Origin: Thermodesulfobacteriota bacterium | GTDB lineage: Bacteria; Desulfobacterota; Desulfocorpusculales; Desulfocorpusculum | Assembly: GCA_028275295.1 (NCBI GenBank) | Contig: JAPWUY010000010.1 | Location: 1 to 13,092 of the forward strand | Direction: 5' to 3' | Length of the DNA: 13,092 bases | In this document: positions 1 to 5,691 of the stretch, piece by piece | How positions within the stretch are numbered: the stretch's first letter is position 1 | Layout of the letters: each line of letters starts with the position of its first letter | Notes under the pieces: model-generated | The model's input: the letters and a program-made list of their open reading frames with translations, nothing else | Told to the model about the DNA's origin: nothing | Databases searched by the model: none | Made by a program: the position numbers and the translations under genes

Positions 1-453
1 CGGCGGAAGAACGTGGTCCAGGCGCGGTCGTTCGCGGAGCTGCTGGAACAGGCCATCCGGCGCTACCAGAACCGAGCGGTGGAGGCAGTGCAGGTCATCG
101 AGGAGCTGATCGCGCTGGCGAAGGAAATGCGGGAGGCGGACCGGCGGGGGGAACAGCTCGGTCTTTCCGAAGAGGAGCTCGCCTTCTACGACGCCTTGGA
201 GACCAACGACAGCGCGGTGAAGGTGCTCGGTGAGCCGACCCTGAAGCAAATCGTGCAGGAGTTGGTGGAGACGGTGCGGCGCAACGTGACTATCGACTGG
301 GCGGAGCGTGAGAACGTACGGGCCAACCTGCGGCGGATGGTCAAAAGGGTGCTTCGCAAATATGGCTACCCCCCGGACAAGCAGGAGAAGGCGACGGACA
401 CGGTTTTGGAGCAAGCTGAGGTGCTCTCGGAACAATGGGCTCGATCGGCGTGA
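1..453 (+). CDS. hsdR: Type I restriction enzyme R subunit, C-terminal fragment (5' end outside window)
   Basis: This is the last 150 residues of a type I restriction-modification motor/endonuclease subunit. HsdR cuts unmodified DNA after ATP-driven translocation, in complex with HsdM and HsdS. The reading frame is open from base 1 ([11 protein letters not shown]...), so the GTG at 13 is an internal codon and not a start. The fragment is almost all charged helix and matches the C-terminal helical region of HsdR (DUF3387-type), with the typical stretches [65 protein letters not shown] and [11 protein letters not shown]. The C-terminus looks intact and ends in TGA. The nuclease and helicase domains would lie upstream, so whether the whole gene is functional cannot be judged. 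Of 18 arginine codons 17 are CGN, unlike the AGG-rich genes from 2,752 onward. The family call comes from remembered sequence patterns. Confidence 0.9.
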   Translation, partial: RRKNVVQARSFAELLEQAIRRYQNRAVEAVQVIEELIALAKEMREADRRGEQLGLSEEELAFYDALETNDSAVKVLGEPTLKQIVQELVETVRRNVTIDWAERENVRANLRRMVKRVLRKYGYPPDKQEKATDTVLEQAEVLSEQWARSA

Positions 454-706
454 ATCTGCATGCCCCTGACCTTTGGGAGAGAGGGCGATAAGGAGGAGAA
501 GCTGCCCGGGCCGATCGAAACTCGGAGTGAGTTCGTCGGGGCCTTCCGGAGGAAACGGATCGCATCAGCGGGAGAATTTGCCGCCTAGTGGGCGTGTGGC
601 TTGCCTGTGGTCCAGAGCGGGCAATGCACCGAATGAAGAGACTATGCTGATCCTCATGTGGCAGTCGCTTGGGAGCGGAGATGACCGCATCCATGGGGCC
701 CTCAGG
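454..706. other. Spacer after hsdR with no recognisable gene
   Basis: I see no convincing gene here. A 43-codon frame (ATG at 460, stop at 588) is preceded by no clear Shine-Dalgarno sequence and its product is not recognised. Longer open frames on both strands are rich in Arg, Ser, Pro and Gly, as expected from chance frames in GC-rich DNA. The stretch lies between the intact end of hsdR and a broken methylase-like tail, so it is most likely decayed coding sequence. Confidence 0.5.
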
Positions 707-811
707 ATGGATAAGTACTGGAGCGAGGGGGACGTCTCTTGCGTACCGGGCAGGCAAGATCCGGTCGTGGAGCTGGTGCGTGCACGGCTGGAGAAGGCAC
801 GGAGCGTGTGA
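707..811 (+). pseudogene. Remnant of a restriction/methylase-like C-terminal tail, copy 1
   Basis: Only the last 15 codons (764-808) are clearly related to anything else: VVELVRARLEKARSV, followed by TGA. The same tail ends the fragment at 2082-2213 (VVSLIRTRLEKARSV), with 12 of 15 residues identical. Such 'RLEKARSV' ends are familiar from C-termini of Eco57I-type restriction-modification methylases; that assignment is from memory and uncertain. Upstream the similarity breaks: DNA from about 739 can be read as a damaged version of the LTAGER stretch of the other copy, but in a different frame, which suggests indels. No start codon with a ribosome site and no catalytic motif is present, so this is a gene relic. 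Confidence 0.45.
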
Positions 812-874
812 TAGAGTACAAAGCGATCGTAGGGTTTGCGGCCGCAAACGGTGAGGAGTGTGTGAGCGATCCGG

Positions 875-1195
875 ATGATCGTAATCTACTCACGGAACCA
901 AGTGCCCATACGGTTGAGTCAGGAAAGATGGGAGCATATCCTGAGACGGCATCCTGAGATGGCAAACCAGAAAGACCGTGTCTTGGAGACCCTCAGCGAC
1001 CCAGACCTCATCCAAGAAGGGGATCTGGACACGCTTTTAGCCATCCGATTTTATGGAAAATCGCCTCTCACGCGAGAGCACCTCGTGGTCGGCTGTAGAG
1101 AGGTCGACGGGACCGATGGGTTCGTGTTGACGGCTTATTATACCTCTGTGCCATCCAAAAGGAGGGCGATCGTATGGAAGCGCTCAAAATCTTAG
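875..1195 (+). CDS. Small putative nuclease toxin (PBECR/RelE-like fold suspected)
   Basis: A 106-residue cytoplasmic protein with the pattern PIRLSQERWEHILRRHPEM near its start (residues 11-29), then VLETLSDPDLIQEG and a C-terminal strand-rich part (DGFVLTAYYTS, KRRAIVWKR). His-containing WEHI..RHPE openings and a basic C-terminus are seen in a group of small proteins assigned to the barnase/EndoU/colicin/RelE (BECR) nuclease fold. By analogy it would be an RNase-type toxin, with H21 and H26 and the late Arg/Lys cluster as candidate functional residues. The gene overlaps the next (DUF2283) gene by 22 bases, as expected of a toxin-antitoxin operon. The ATG at 875 gives the usual family length, but its nearest purine-rich stretch (GAGGAG, 853-858) is rather far upstream. 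Toxicity is inference; it could equally be a domain of unknown function. Confidence 0.7.
   Translation: MIVIYSRNQVPIRLSQERWEHILRRHPEMANQKDRVLETLSDPDLIQEGDLDTLLAIRFYGKSPLTREHLVVGCREVDGTDGFVLTAYYTSVPSKRRAIVWKRSKS
1160..1165 (+). promoter_or_regulatory. Strong Shine-Dalgarno site of the DUF2283 gene
   Basis: AGGAGG lies 8 bases before ATG 1174 and inside the coding sequence of the upstream gene. It decides the start of the DUF2283 gene and is much better than the site before the putative toxin. Confidence 0.75.
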
Positions 1196-1398
1196 AGGGC
1201 AAGCCTCAGCTCGACTGGGAATACGATGAGGAAGCGGATGTGCTCTACATCTCGGTGGGGAAGCCCCGACCGGCGGTGGGAGTGGACATTGGCGAAGGGG
1301 TTATCGTCCGCTGGGACGAGAAGAAGAAGGAGATAGTCGGGCTGACGATCATCGGGTTGCGGGCGCGCCTGACCGAAGGCATCACCCCTCAGCAATGA
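1174..1398 (+). CDS. DUF2283 family protein, probable antitoxin partner
   Basis: A 74-residue protein with the complete DUF2283 pattern: a short lead, then WEYDEEADVLYISVG (15-29), a central VGVDIGEGVIVRWDEKKKEIVGLTIIG (36-62) and a short tail. DUF2283 proteins are small beta-rich proteins that commonly sit next to small BECR-like or DUF4258 genes, and they are suspected antitoxins. The start is well fixed: ATG at 1174 follows AAAAGGAGGG, with the AGGAGG core at 1160-1165 and an 8-base spacer. This strong site lies inside the end of the upstream gene, and the 22-base overlap suggests translational coupling with the DUF2283 protein made in excess. A 7-bp inverted repeat follows the stop codon. 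The family call is firm; the antitoxin role is inferred from the pairing. Confidence 0.8.
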   Translation: MEALKILEGKPQLDWEYDEEADVLYISVGKPRPAVGVDIGEGVIVRWDEKKKEIVGLTIIGLRARLTEGITPQQ

Positions 1399-1399
1399 G

Positions 1400-1415
1400 C
1401 TTATCGCTCGATAAG
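1400..1415. repeat. Inverted repeat CTTATCG-CT-CGATAAG
   Basis: A perfect 7-bp inverted repeat separated by 2 bases starts two bases after the DUF2283 stop codon. As RNA it would form a 6-bp stem with a GCUC tetraloop. No T-run follows on either strand, so it is not a standard intrinsic terminator. It could be an operator-like site, a mobile-element scar, or chance. Confidence 0.45.
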
Positions 1416-1440
1416 GCCTGATATACCCAATCGTTACGCC

Positions 1441-2081
1441 TTGGAGGAGGTGGTATCGGGCGTGCTGGCGCTGACGGCAGGGGAGGCCGAAGGGCTGAAG
1501 CCGCCGGAGTTCAACATGGAAGCGGGGGCGATCTTCACTGTAACCTTGCGCAATACGCCTGTTTATCCGCCAGAGACCCTGCGTTGGTTGAAGATGGATA
1601 TGACCTCAGTCCCAATCAGAGGCGATTGATTGCCTGCGCGCACGCGCATGGCGGTCAATTTACAAGTCGGTCTTACCAGAAGTTGGTCGGAGTGGATCTT
1701 TATACGGCCTCTCGAGACATCAAGGATCTTATCCGCAAGGGCATGGTCCATCTCACTAAAAAGGGGGGCCGGATCTACAAAATCCTTCCTCGACCGGAGG
1801 CATCTACCCAGAAGATCACAATTCCAGATGAATTACAAACATATATCGCACTCTTGCCCAAAGACGGATATCTGACCAATAGCACGGTACGACGGGTTCT
1901 CGGAGTCAATCGAGTCAAAGCAGCTCGCCTGTTGCGAGAGTGGGCCGGCTTAGGGTTTCTGGAAAAGAGTGGAGAGAGACGATGGGCACGCTACTACGCA
2001 TCACCCAAGGCCTATGAATCACCCTCAACCGCCCATGAATCACCCTCGTCAAGTATGGATTGTGAGGACAGTGATTCATAG
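1441..2081 (+). pseudogene. Frameshifted C-terminal part of an AlbA_2/RecG-like winged-helix regulator
   Basis: Two frames together give one recognisable protein tail. Frame one (1441-1629) reads GLKPPEFNMEAGAIFTVTLRNTP, then PETLRWL, the usual end of the ATPase-like part of AlbA_2/Schlafen-domain regulators (RecG-related annotation). About 1584-1600 the homology jumps to the frame ending at 2081, which begins EDGYDLSPNQRRLIACAHAHGG and continues with a winged helix (FTSRSYQKLVGVDLYTASRDIKDLIRKGMV). A second helix-turn-helix-like stretch follows (STVRRVLGVNRVKAARLLREWAGLGFLEK). The jump corresponds to a -1 (or +2) shift. The N-terminal DNA-binding AlbA_2 domain is absent: upstream DNA belongs to the DUF2283 gene. 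The first codons (VLALTAGEAE) resemble the LTAGER tail at 2118 instead, so the left end may be a recombination joint. The downstream frame (TTG 1584, 165 residues) might still be expressed as a small DNA-binding protein, but no good ribosome site precedes it. Confidence 0.65.
2014..2047 (+). repeat. 13-bp direct repeat, 21-base period
   Basis: ATGAATCACCCTC occurs at 2014-2026 and again at 2035-2047. In the regulator frame this encodes the tandem heptads YESPSTA and HESPSSS. The exact 21-base period suggests slippage duplication of seven codons near the C-terminus. Confidence 0.7.
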
Positions 2082-2213
2082 AATTGGGCCTTCAACGAGG
2101 AGACGTTCGGCATGCTGGGCTTGACGGCAGGCGAGCGTGAGACGGTATATGAGGCGGTGGTCAGCCTTATCCGCACCCGCCTTGAAAAAGCAAGGAGCGT
2201 GAAGCAGAACTGA
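2082..2213 (+). pseudogene. Remnant of a restriction/methylase-like C-terminal tail, copy 2
   Basis: Directly after the regulator stop codon a frame without a start reads NWAFNEETFGMLGLTAGERE, then TVYEAVVSLIRTRLEKARSVKQN and TGA. It ends like the fragment at 707-811 and resembles C-terminal tails I associate with Eco57I-type restriction-modification methylases or related large DNA-modifying proteins. Only about 43 codons remain. The ATG at 2112 is inside the conserved stretch and lacks a ribosome site, so this is a truncated end and not a small gene. The left joint lies exactly at the end of the winged-helix relic, which is consistent with deletion or recombination that removed the body of the methylase. 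Confidence 0.5.
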
Positions 2214-2231
2214 CAAAAAAGGGAGGATACC

Positions 2232-2653
2232 ATGAGCATGATACTGCAATTTCTCAGGGTCGGCATCGGCGCCACACCACTACCCAACTGCCCGATAGCA
2301 ACTTTGTGATGGTGGGCATTGGCAATTGCGGCGGCACCAAGAAGGAGTTGACCGATCCAATCCGCCACCTGGCAAGCAAGCGACTCGTTTCCTCCGGACC
2401 AAGAGCCATCCCGATACAAGTCACATGGAATAATTGGCGGATTACGCCCGCAAATCCACGGCCAATATCCTGTGGGACACGGCGTGCCCTGCCGCTAAAT
2501 GTGCCGCAACAATTCGGGAAAGCACTTCCGGCTTCGGCCATCGCCAAAGGCATCCAAGAATATCGCTCGAGACCCTGTGCACCAGGTTGGCAAGGGAACT
2601 TGTGCGAGGAGATCATCCGGAAGATCGGCGGGCTCGATGGGATCCATAGATAG
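2232..2653 (+). pseudogene. Unidentified decayed gene
   Basis: GGGAGG at 2221-2226, five bases before ATG 2232, makes a genuine-looking start, but the frame stops after 25 codons (MSMILQFLRVGIGA...). Coding-like sequence then appears in a second frame from about 2288 (DSNFVMVGIGNCGGTKKELTDPIRHLASKRLVSS) and perhaps in a third frame from 2434 (DYARKSTANILWDTA; later RISLETLCTRLARELVRGDH), ending at TAG near 2650. This pattern fits one gene damaged by at least two indels. I do not recognise the family. The + strand was preferred because of the ribosome site and the orientation of its neighbours; the - strand frames here are rich in Pro, Ser and Trp and look like shadows. Confidence 0.35.
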
Positions 2654-2751
2654 ATCTCGGGAGGGCAGCGAGGGATACGGGGTGGGCCCCAAAGGGAAGG
2701 GCTTTGGAGGGTCAAAGGCTTCGGGGGAAAGTGGTTTCTGGGGCTACTTCC
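2654..2751. other. Junction between accessory segment and backbone
   Basis: About 100 G-rich bases lie between the decayed + strand genes and the convergent HKD-protein gene. I see no gene, no convincing terminator hairpin and no direct repeat that would mark an attachment site. Confidence 0.4.
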
Positions 2752-3276
2752 TCACCTTATGGGGTCGGGACATTTTTTTCTCAGGGCGCAGTCCCAACAG
2801 TGGAGGCCCATCCAGAACTCATCGAAAAGATCCCTTATGGGACTCACTAGGAGTGGATCGGAGCTCCATATCCCTATCTCCAGATTCCTTCTCCTCGTGC
2901 TTCTAGCCCCGAGCCCGGCCCCTGTGAAGTTCGCCGAACCGATATAGGCTCTCACTCCGTCCACGATCACCATCTTCCAATGGCTCCTGAGGCATATCTG
3001 GAGCTCCAATGCCTCGCCTGCAAGTCTCGGAAACCTCTCGAGGGTTTCCACGAAATACCTGGATGGGAGATCCCCGTGGATGATCCGAAAGGTCACTCCC
3101 TCACCCGCCATCTCATCCAACACTTCGAGAACGGGCCTGAAGGTCCTCCCCCTCTTCATGTGCATGTCCTTGAGATTGGCTGTGGCTATCCACACGTATC
3201 TCTCAGCCCTCAAGACGCCCTCGAGTATGACCTTCCTGTGGAGCTCTTCTCCGAAAAGGAGTTCCAACTGAGGCAT
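2752..3276 (-). CDS. Single-HKD phospholipase D-like protein with C-terminal cysteine motif
   Basis: A 174-residue cytoplasmic protein of the PLD/Nuc superfamily, which cleaves phosphodiester bonds in nucleic acids or phospholipids. One complete HKD motif is visible: H99-x-K101 in SHWKMVIVDG, D106, then G113-S114-x-N116 in YIGSANFTGAG. The N-terminal half (VLRAERYVWIATANLKDM) is the usual strand-helix lead-in and has no second HKD, so the active enzyme would be a dimer, as in bacterial Nuc. The C-terminus carries C160-x2-C163-x5-C169, a possible metal-binding knuckle or [Fe-S] ligand set. There is no signal peptide. The start ATG at 3276 has only a weak, distant GAGGGAAG in front. It lies 78 bases behind rnz on the same strand and may be the last gene of the aldolase-rnz transcript. 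Substrate unknown; a DNA or RNA processing role is more likely than lipid synthesis because of the small size. Confidence 0.85.
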   Translation of the reverse strand: MPQLELLFGEELHRKVILEGVLRAERYVWIATANLKDMHMKRGRTFRPVLEVLDEMAGEGVTFRIIHGDLPSRYFVETLERFPRLAGEALELQICLRSHWKMVIVDGVRAYIGSANFTGAGLGARSTRRRNLEIGIWSSDPLLVSPIRDLFDEFWMGLHCWDCALRKKCPDPIR

Positions 3277-3354
3277 CTGAACCGACTACGCTTCCCTCAT
3301 ATCGCGGGAGAGCCCTGCTCCAAGGAGTGGGAGCCCCCATCCCTCCCTTCCGTT

Positions 3355-4284
3355 TCAGTCGGGAAGGGGAATGGTGTATTGGGTCAGGTCCCTTCCCACT
3401 TCCACGGAGCCGTGTCTCTCCGAGGCCGCCTTTTGGATCTCCCTTATCTCTCCCTCGTCCTTGTATCTCGGGCTCAGATGCACCAGGATCACCCTGGATG
3501 CCCCTGCCCTGGCAGCTACCCTCGATGCATCGGATGAGGTCATGTGGCCCTTCTCGCGCGCCTCTTCCTCGTGCTCGGGATGAAACATCCCGTCCAGAAA
3601 GGCCATGTCCACTTTCTTGCAGAGCTTGTACAGGGCCTTGCACGGTCTCGTGTCCACTGCGAAACACACGCTCCTTCCCCTTCTCGGAGGGCCCAGGACC
3701 TGAGAGGGGACCACCTTGGTCCCATCGGCCAGTATTACCTCTTCCCCCCTTTGGAGCCGTCCCCACAATGGACCCTCCGGGACCCGCAATCTCCTTGCCC
3801 TCTCCACCAGGAACTTCCCCGGCCTAGGATGCTCCTCGAGCCTGTATCCGAGACAAAAGGTGGTGTGGACCAGAGGGGCCCAGAAGATGGATATTCTGTC
3901 ATCCGCATAGGCCTCCTCCCCACCCGAATCCGTCCATTCCACGAACTCGATTGGGTAGTTCAGATGGAATCCTAGGGAGGCCCTCAAAGAGGCCACGAAC
4001 CCCTCGGTTCCGGCTGGTCCCAGTACAACGAGGGGCCCTGGATCCTGCACCTGCGCTTTCATCATGAGAATGCCTGGAAGCCCGAGACAATGGTCCCCGT
4101 GGAGGTGAGTTATGGCGATCACCCTGAGGCCCTTAATGCCCAGGGCCATTTTCTTGAGGGCCACCTGGGTCCCCTCCCCCGCATCGAACATGTACATGGC
4201 CCCCTCCACCCTCACGACCAGGGAAGTGAGGAACCTGTATGGCATGGGCATCATGCCGCCCGAGCCGAGGAGAAAGCACTCCAT
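3355..4284 (-). CDS. rnz: Ribonuclease Z (tRNA 3' processing endonuclease)
   Basis: RNase Z is a zinc metallo-beta-lactamase-fold enzyme that cuts tRNA precursors just after the discriminator base. The 309-residue length is normal for the short bacterial form. Visible motifs in order: FDAGEGTQ (33-40), the zinc motif H60-L-H62-G-D64-H65 followed by GLPGIL, H140 in PLVHTTFCLGYRLEE, a basic flexible-arm-like segment (about 150-205), D211 in FAVDTRP, H248 in GHMTSSDA, and H269 in HLSPRY. All expected metal ligands are present. The start ATG at 4284 gives the usual N-terminus (MECFLLGSGG); AAAGGAG lies 12 bases upstream, a little far. It is 51 bases downstream of the aldolase on the same strand, so co-transcription is likely. 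The function fits the tRNA-Arg gene in this window, which lacks an encoded CCA. Confidence 0.95.
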   Translation of the reverse strand: MECFLLGSGGMMPMPYRFLTSLVVRVEGAMYMFDAGEGTQVALKKMALGIKGLRVIAITHLHGDHCLGLPGILMMKAQVQDPGPLVVLGPAGTEGFVASLRASLGFHLNYPIEFVEWTDSGGEEAYADDRISIFWAPLVHTTFCLGYRLEEHPRPGKFLVERARRLRVPEGPLWGRLQRGEEVILADGTKVVPSQVLGPPRRGRSVCFAVDTRPCKALYKLCKKVDMAFLDGMFHPEHEEEAREKGHMTSSDASRVAARAGASRVILVHLSPRYKDEGEIREIQKAASERHGSVEVGRDLTQYTIPLPD

Positions 4285-4335
4285 GGGAGGGAGAATCTCC
4301 TTTGGGGAATGGCGAGAGGCGAAGGAGAGGCCATC

Positions 4336-5370
4336 CTATGCGGGAATCCTTCCCGTCTTGTAGAATATCGCCATTTGTTTCAGGGTCACGGGCTTTATCT
4401 TCGGCGCATTCCCCGCCTGGCCAAAAGCTATCATCCTTTCCACGCAGACCTTCTTCATCGCTGCTCTGGCCTCGCTCAAATACTCCCTCGGGTCGAATTT
4501 TTCAGGATGCTCCGCGAAGACCCTCCTTATGGCGCCTGTCATGGCCAGGCGATTGTCCGTATCCACGTTTATCTTTCTCACCCCGTGCTGAATCCCTCTC
4601 TTGATCTCCTCTATGGGCACACCGTATGTCTCCTTTATCTTGCCCCCGTACTTGCGGATGATCTCGAGGAGCTCCTGGGGAATGCTCGAGGATCCGTGCA
4701 TGACCAGATGGGTATTGGGGATCCTCCTGTGGATCTCCTCTATGAGGCTCATCACCAGGACCTCTCCCGTAGGTGGTCTCGAGAACTTGTAAGCCCCGTG
4801 GCTTGTCCCTATGGCCACTGCCAGGGCATCCACCCCGGTTTCCCTGACGAATTCCTCAGCCTGGTCGGGATCCGTGAGATGTCTTCTCGCCTCCTGGCCT
4901 GTCAATCCAGCCCCATGTCCATCCTCTATGCCCCCCAGGGTTCCAAGTTCCCCCTCCACTGTCACCCCCTTCTTGTGAGCCACTTTGACGACCTCCTTGG
5001 TCACCTTGACGTTGTAGTCGTAAGTGCTCGGGGTCTTTCCGTCCTCCAAGAGGGAGCCATCCATCATGACGCTGGTGAATCCCTGCTTTATGGCGCTGAA
5101 ACATGTCTCGGGCGAGTTTCCGTGGTCGAGATGCATGGCTATGGGGATGTGGGGATAGAGCTCTGCGGCAGCCAGGATGAGATGGCGCAGGAACGCATCA
5201 TTGGTGTATTTCCTCGCCCCCCTGGATGCCTGTATTATCACGGGAGATTCCGTCTCGTTGGCTGCCTCCATTATGGCCTGAATCTGCTCCATGTTGTTCA
5301 CATTGAATGCGGCCAATCCATATCCGTTTTCCGCAGCGTGGTCGAGGAGGATCCTCATGGGGACTAACAT
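4336..5370 (-). CDS. fba: Fructose-bisphosphate aldolase, class II
   Basis: This zinc-dependent aldolase interconverts fructose 1,6-bisphosphate with glyceraldehyde 3-phosphate and dihydroxyacetone phosphate in glycolysis and gluconeogenesis (and in the Calvin cycle for related forms). The protein has 344 residues, the usual length of the larger class II forms. Motifs: AFNVNN (21-26), catalytic D82 and zinc ligand H83 in [19 protein letters not shown] (138-151), zinc ligands H191 (GTSHGAYKF) and H225 (HLVMHGSSS), and the phosphate-binding INVDTDNR (267-274). The frame stays open upstream to 5658, but ATG 5370 is preferred: GGGAGG (5377-5382) stands 6 bases before it, the product then begins [22 protein letters not shown] as in the family, and the sigma70-like promoter at 5439-5468 would lie inside any longer gene. 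It heads a probable operon with rnz. Confidence 0.95.
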   Translation of the reverse strand: MLVPMRILLDHAAENGYGLAAFNVNNMEQIQAIMEAANETESPVIIQASRGARKYTNDAFLRHLILAAAELYPHIPIAMHLDHGNSPETCFSAIKQGFTSVMMDGSLLEDGKTPSTYDYNVKVTKEVVKVAHKKGVTVEGELGTLGGIEDGHGAGLTGQEARRHLTDPDQAEEFVRETGVDALAVAIGTSHGAYKFSRPPTGEVLVMSLIEEIHRRIPNTHLVMHGSSSIPQELLEIIRKYGGKIKETYGVPIEEIKRGIQHGVRKINVDTDNRLAMTGAIRRVFAEHPEKFDPREYLSEARAAMKKVCVERMIAFGQAGNAPKIKPVTLKQMAIFYKTGRIPA

Positions 5371-5376
5371 TTCATG

Positions 5377-5382
5377 CCTCCC
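5377..5382 (-). promoter_or_regulatory. Shine-Dalgarno site fixing the aldolase start
   Basis: On the - strand GGGAGG stands 6 bases before ATG 5370. It supports this start over longer in-frame options reaching to 5658. Confidence 0.7.
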
Positions 5383-5404
5383 TGGTCCCGAAATATTCTT
5401 TTCT

Positions 5405-5419
5405 CCCCCCGCTTGGGGG
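5405..5419 (-). promoter_or_regulatory. Hairpin in the aldolase leader
   Basis: On the - strand CCCCC-AAGC-GGGGG forms a compact 5-bp GC stem between the predicted transcription start (about 5432) and the ribosome site (5377-5382). No T-run follows, so it is not an intrinsic terminator. It may stabilise the mRNA or affect ribosome entry. Confidence 0.4.
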
Positions 5420-5438
5420 CTCGAAGACCGCTTCTTGG

Positions 5439-5468
5439 AGTATAGAGAAGGTCGGAGCTGCAAGTCAA
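5439..5468 (-). promoter_or_regulatory. Sigma70-type promoter of the aldolase (fba) transcript
   Basis: On the - strand TTGACT (5463-5468) and TATACT (5439-5444) are separated by 18 bases; each hexamer matches consensus at 5 of 6 positions. Transcription would start near 5432 and give a leader of about 60 bases before ATG 5370. The rest of the 321-base gap (5469-5676) shows no gene. Confidence 0.6.
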
Positions 5469-5676
5469 ATGCGGTACCTGATTTGGAAAGGCCCCCCTCG
5501 TGGATATTTGCTTCCAAAGCTCGCAATGGCACGAATTCCCAAGCCCTCGCGAAGCGATGTGCCCATGAGGAAAGAGGCCTTCGTCCCTTCAGGGAGGCCC
5601 AGAGGAATGTCCCCCTTGTGGGCCCTGACGCCTTTCGAGGAAGGTAGATGACGCGCAAAAGTAAAGCCTTGGGGGC

Positions 5677-5691
5677 CCTCCAAAATGGAGG
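5677..5691 (-). terminator. Weak hairpin after the 3-hydroxyacyl-CoA dehydrogenase gene
   Basis: On the - strand CCTCC-ATTTT-GGAGG forms a 5-bp stem immediately after the stop codon. The following bases contain only broken T-runs (CTTTACTTTT about 15 bases on), so termination would be inefficient or is not its role. Confidence 0.3.

Noticed and set aside
341..847. Long - strand open frame across the hsdR end and spacer
   Set aside because: It overlaps the well-supported hsdR end, its product is Pro/Ser/Arg/Cys-rich without any motif, and no ribosome site was seen.
3203..3827. Open frames on both strands overlapping rnz
   Set aside because: They lie in other frames of the confident RNase Z gene and have Gly/Arg- or Pro/Ser-rich shadow composition.
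4090..5367. 425-codon + strand open frame opposite rnz and the aldolase
   Set aside because: The length is striking, but it spans two well-identified - strand genes and the gap between them. Its product (rich in His, Leu, Gly) has no recognisable motif, as expected for an antisense shadow of GC-rich coding DNA.
5371..5658. Longer aldolase version starting at 5658
   Set aside because: The added 96 residues are low-quality sequence, a promoter and ribosome site lie inside this stretch, and the family N-terminus begins at about 5370.
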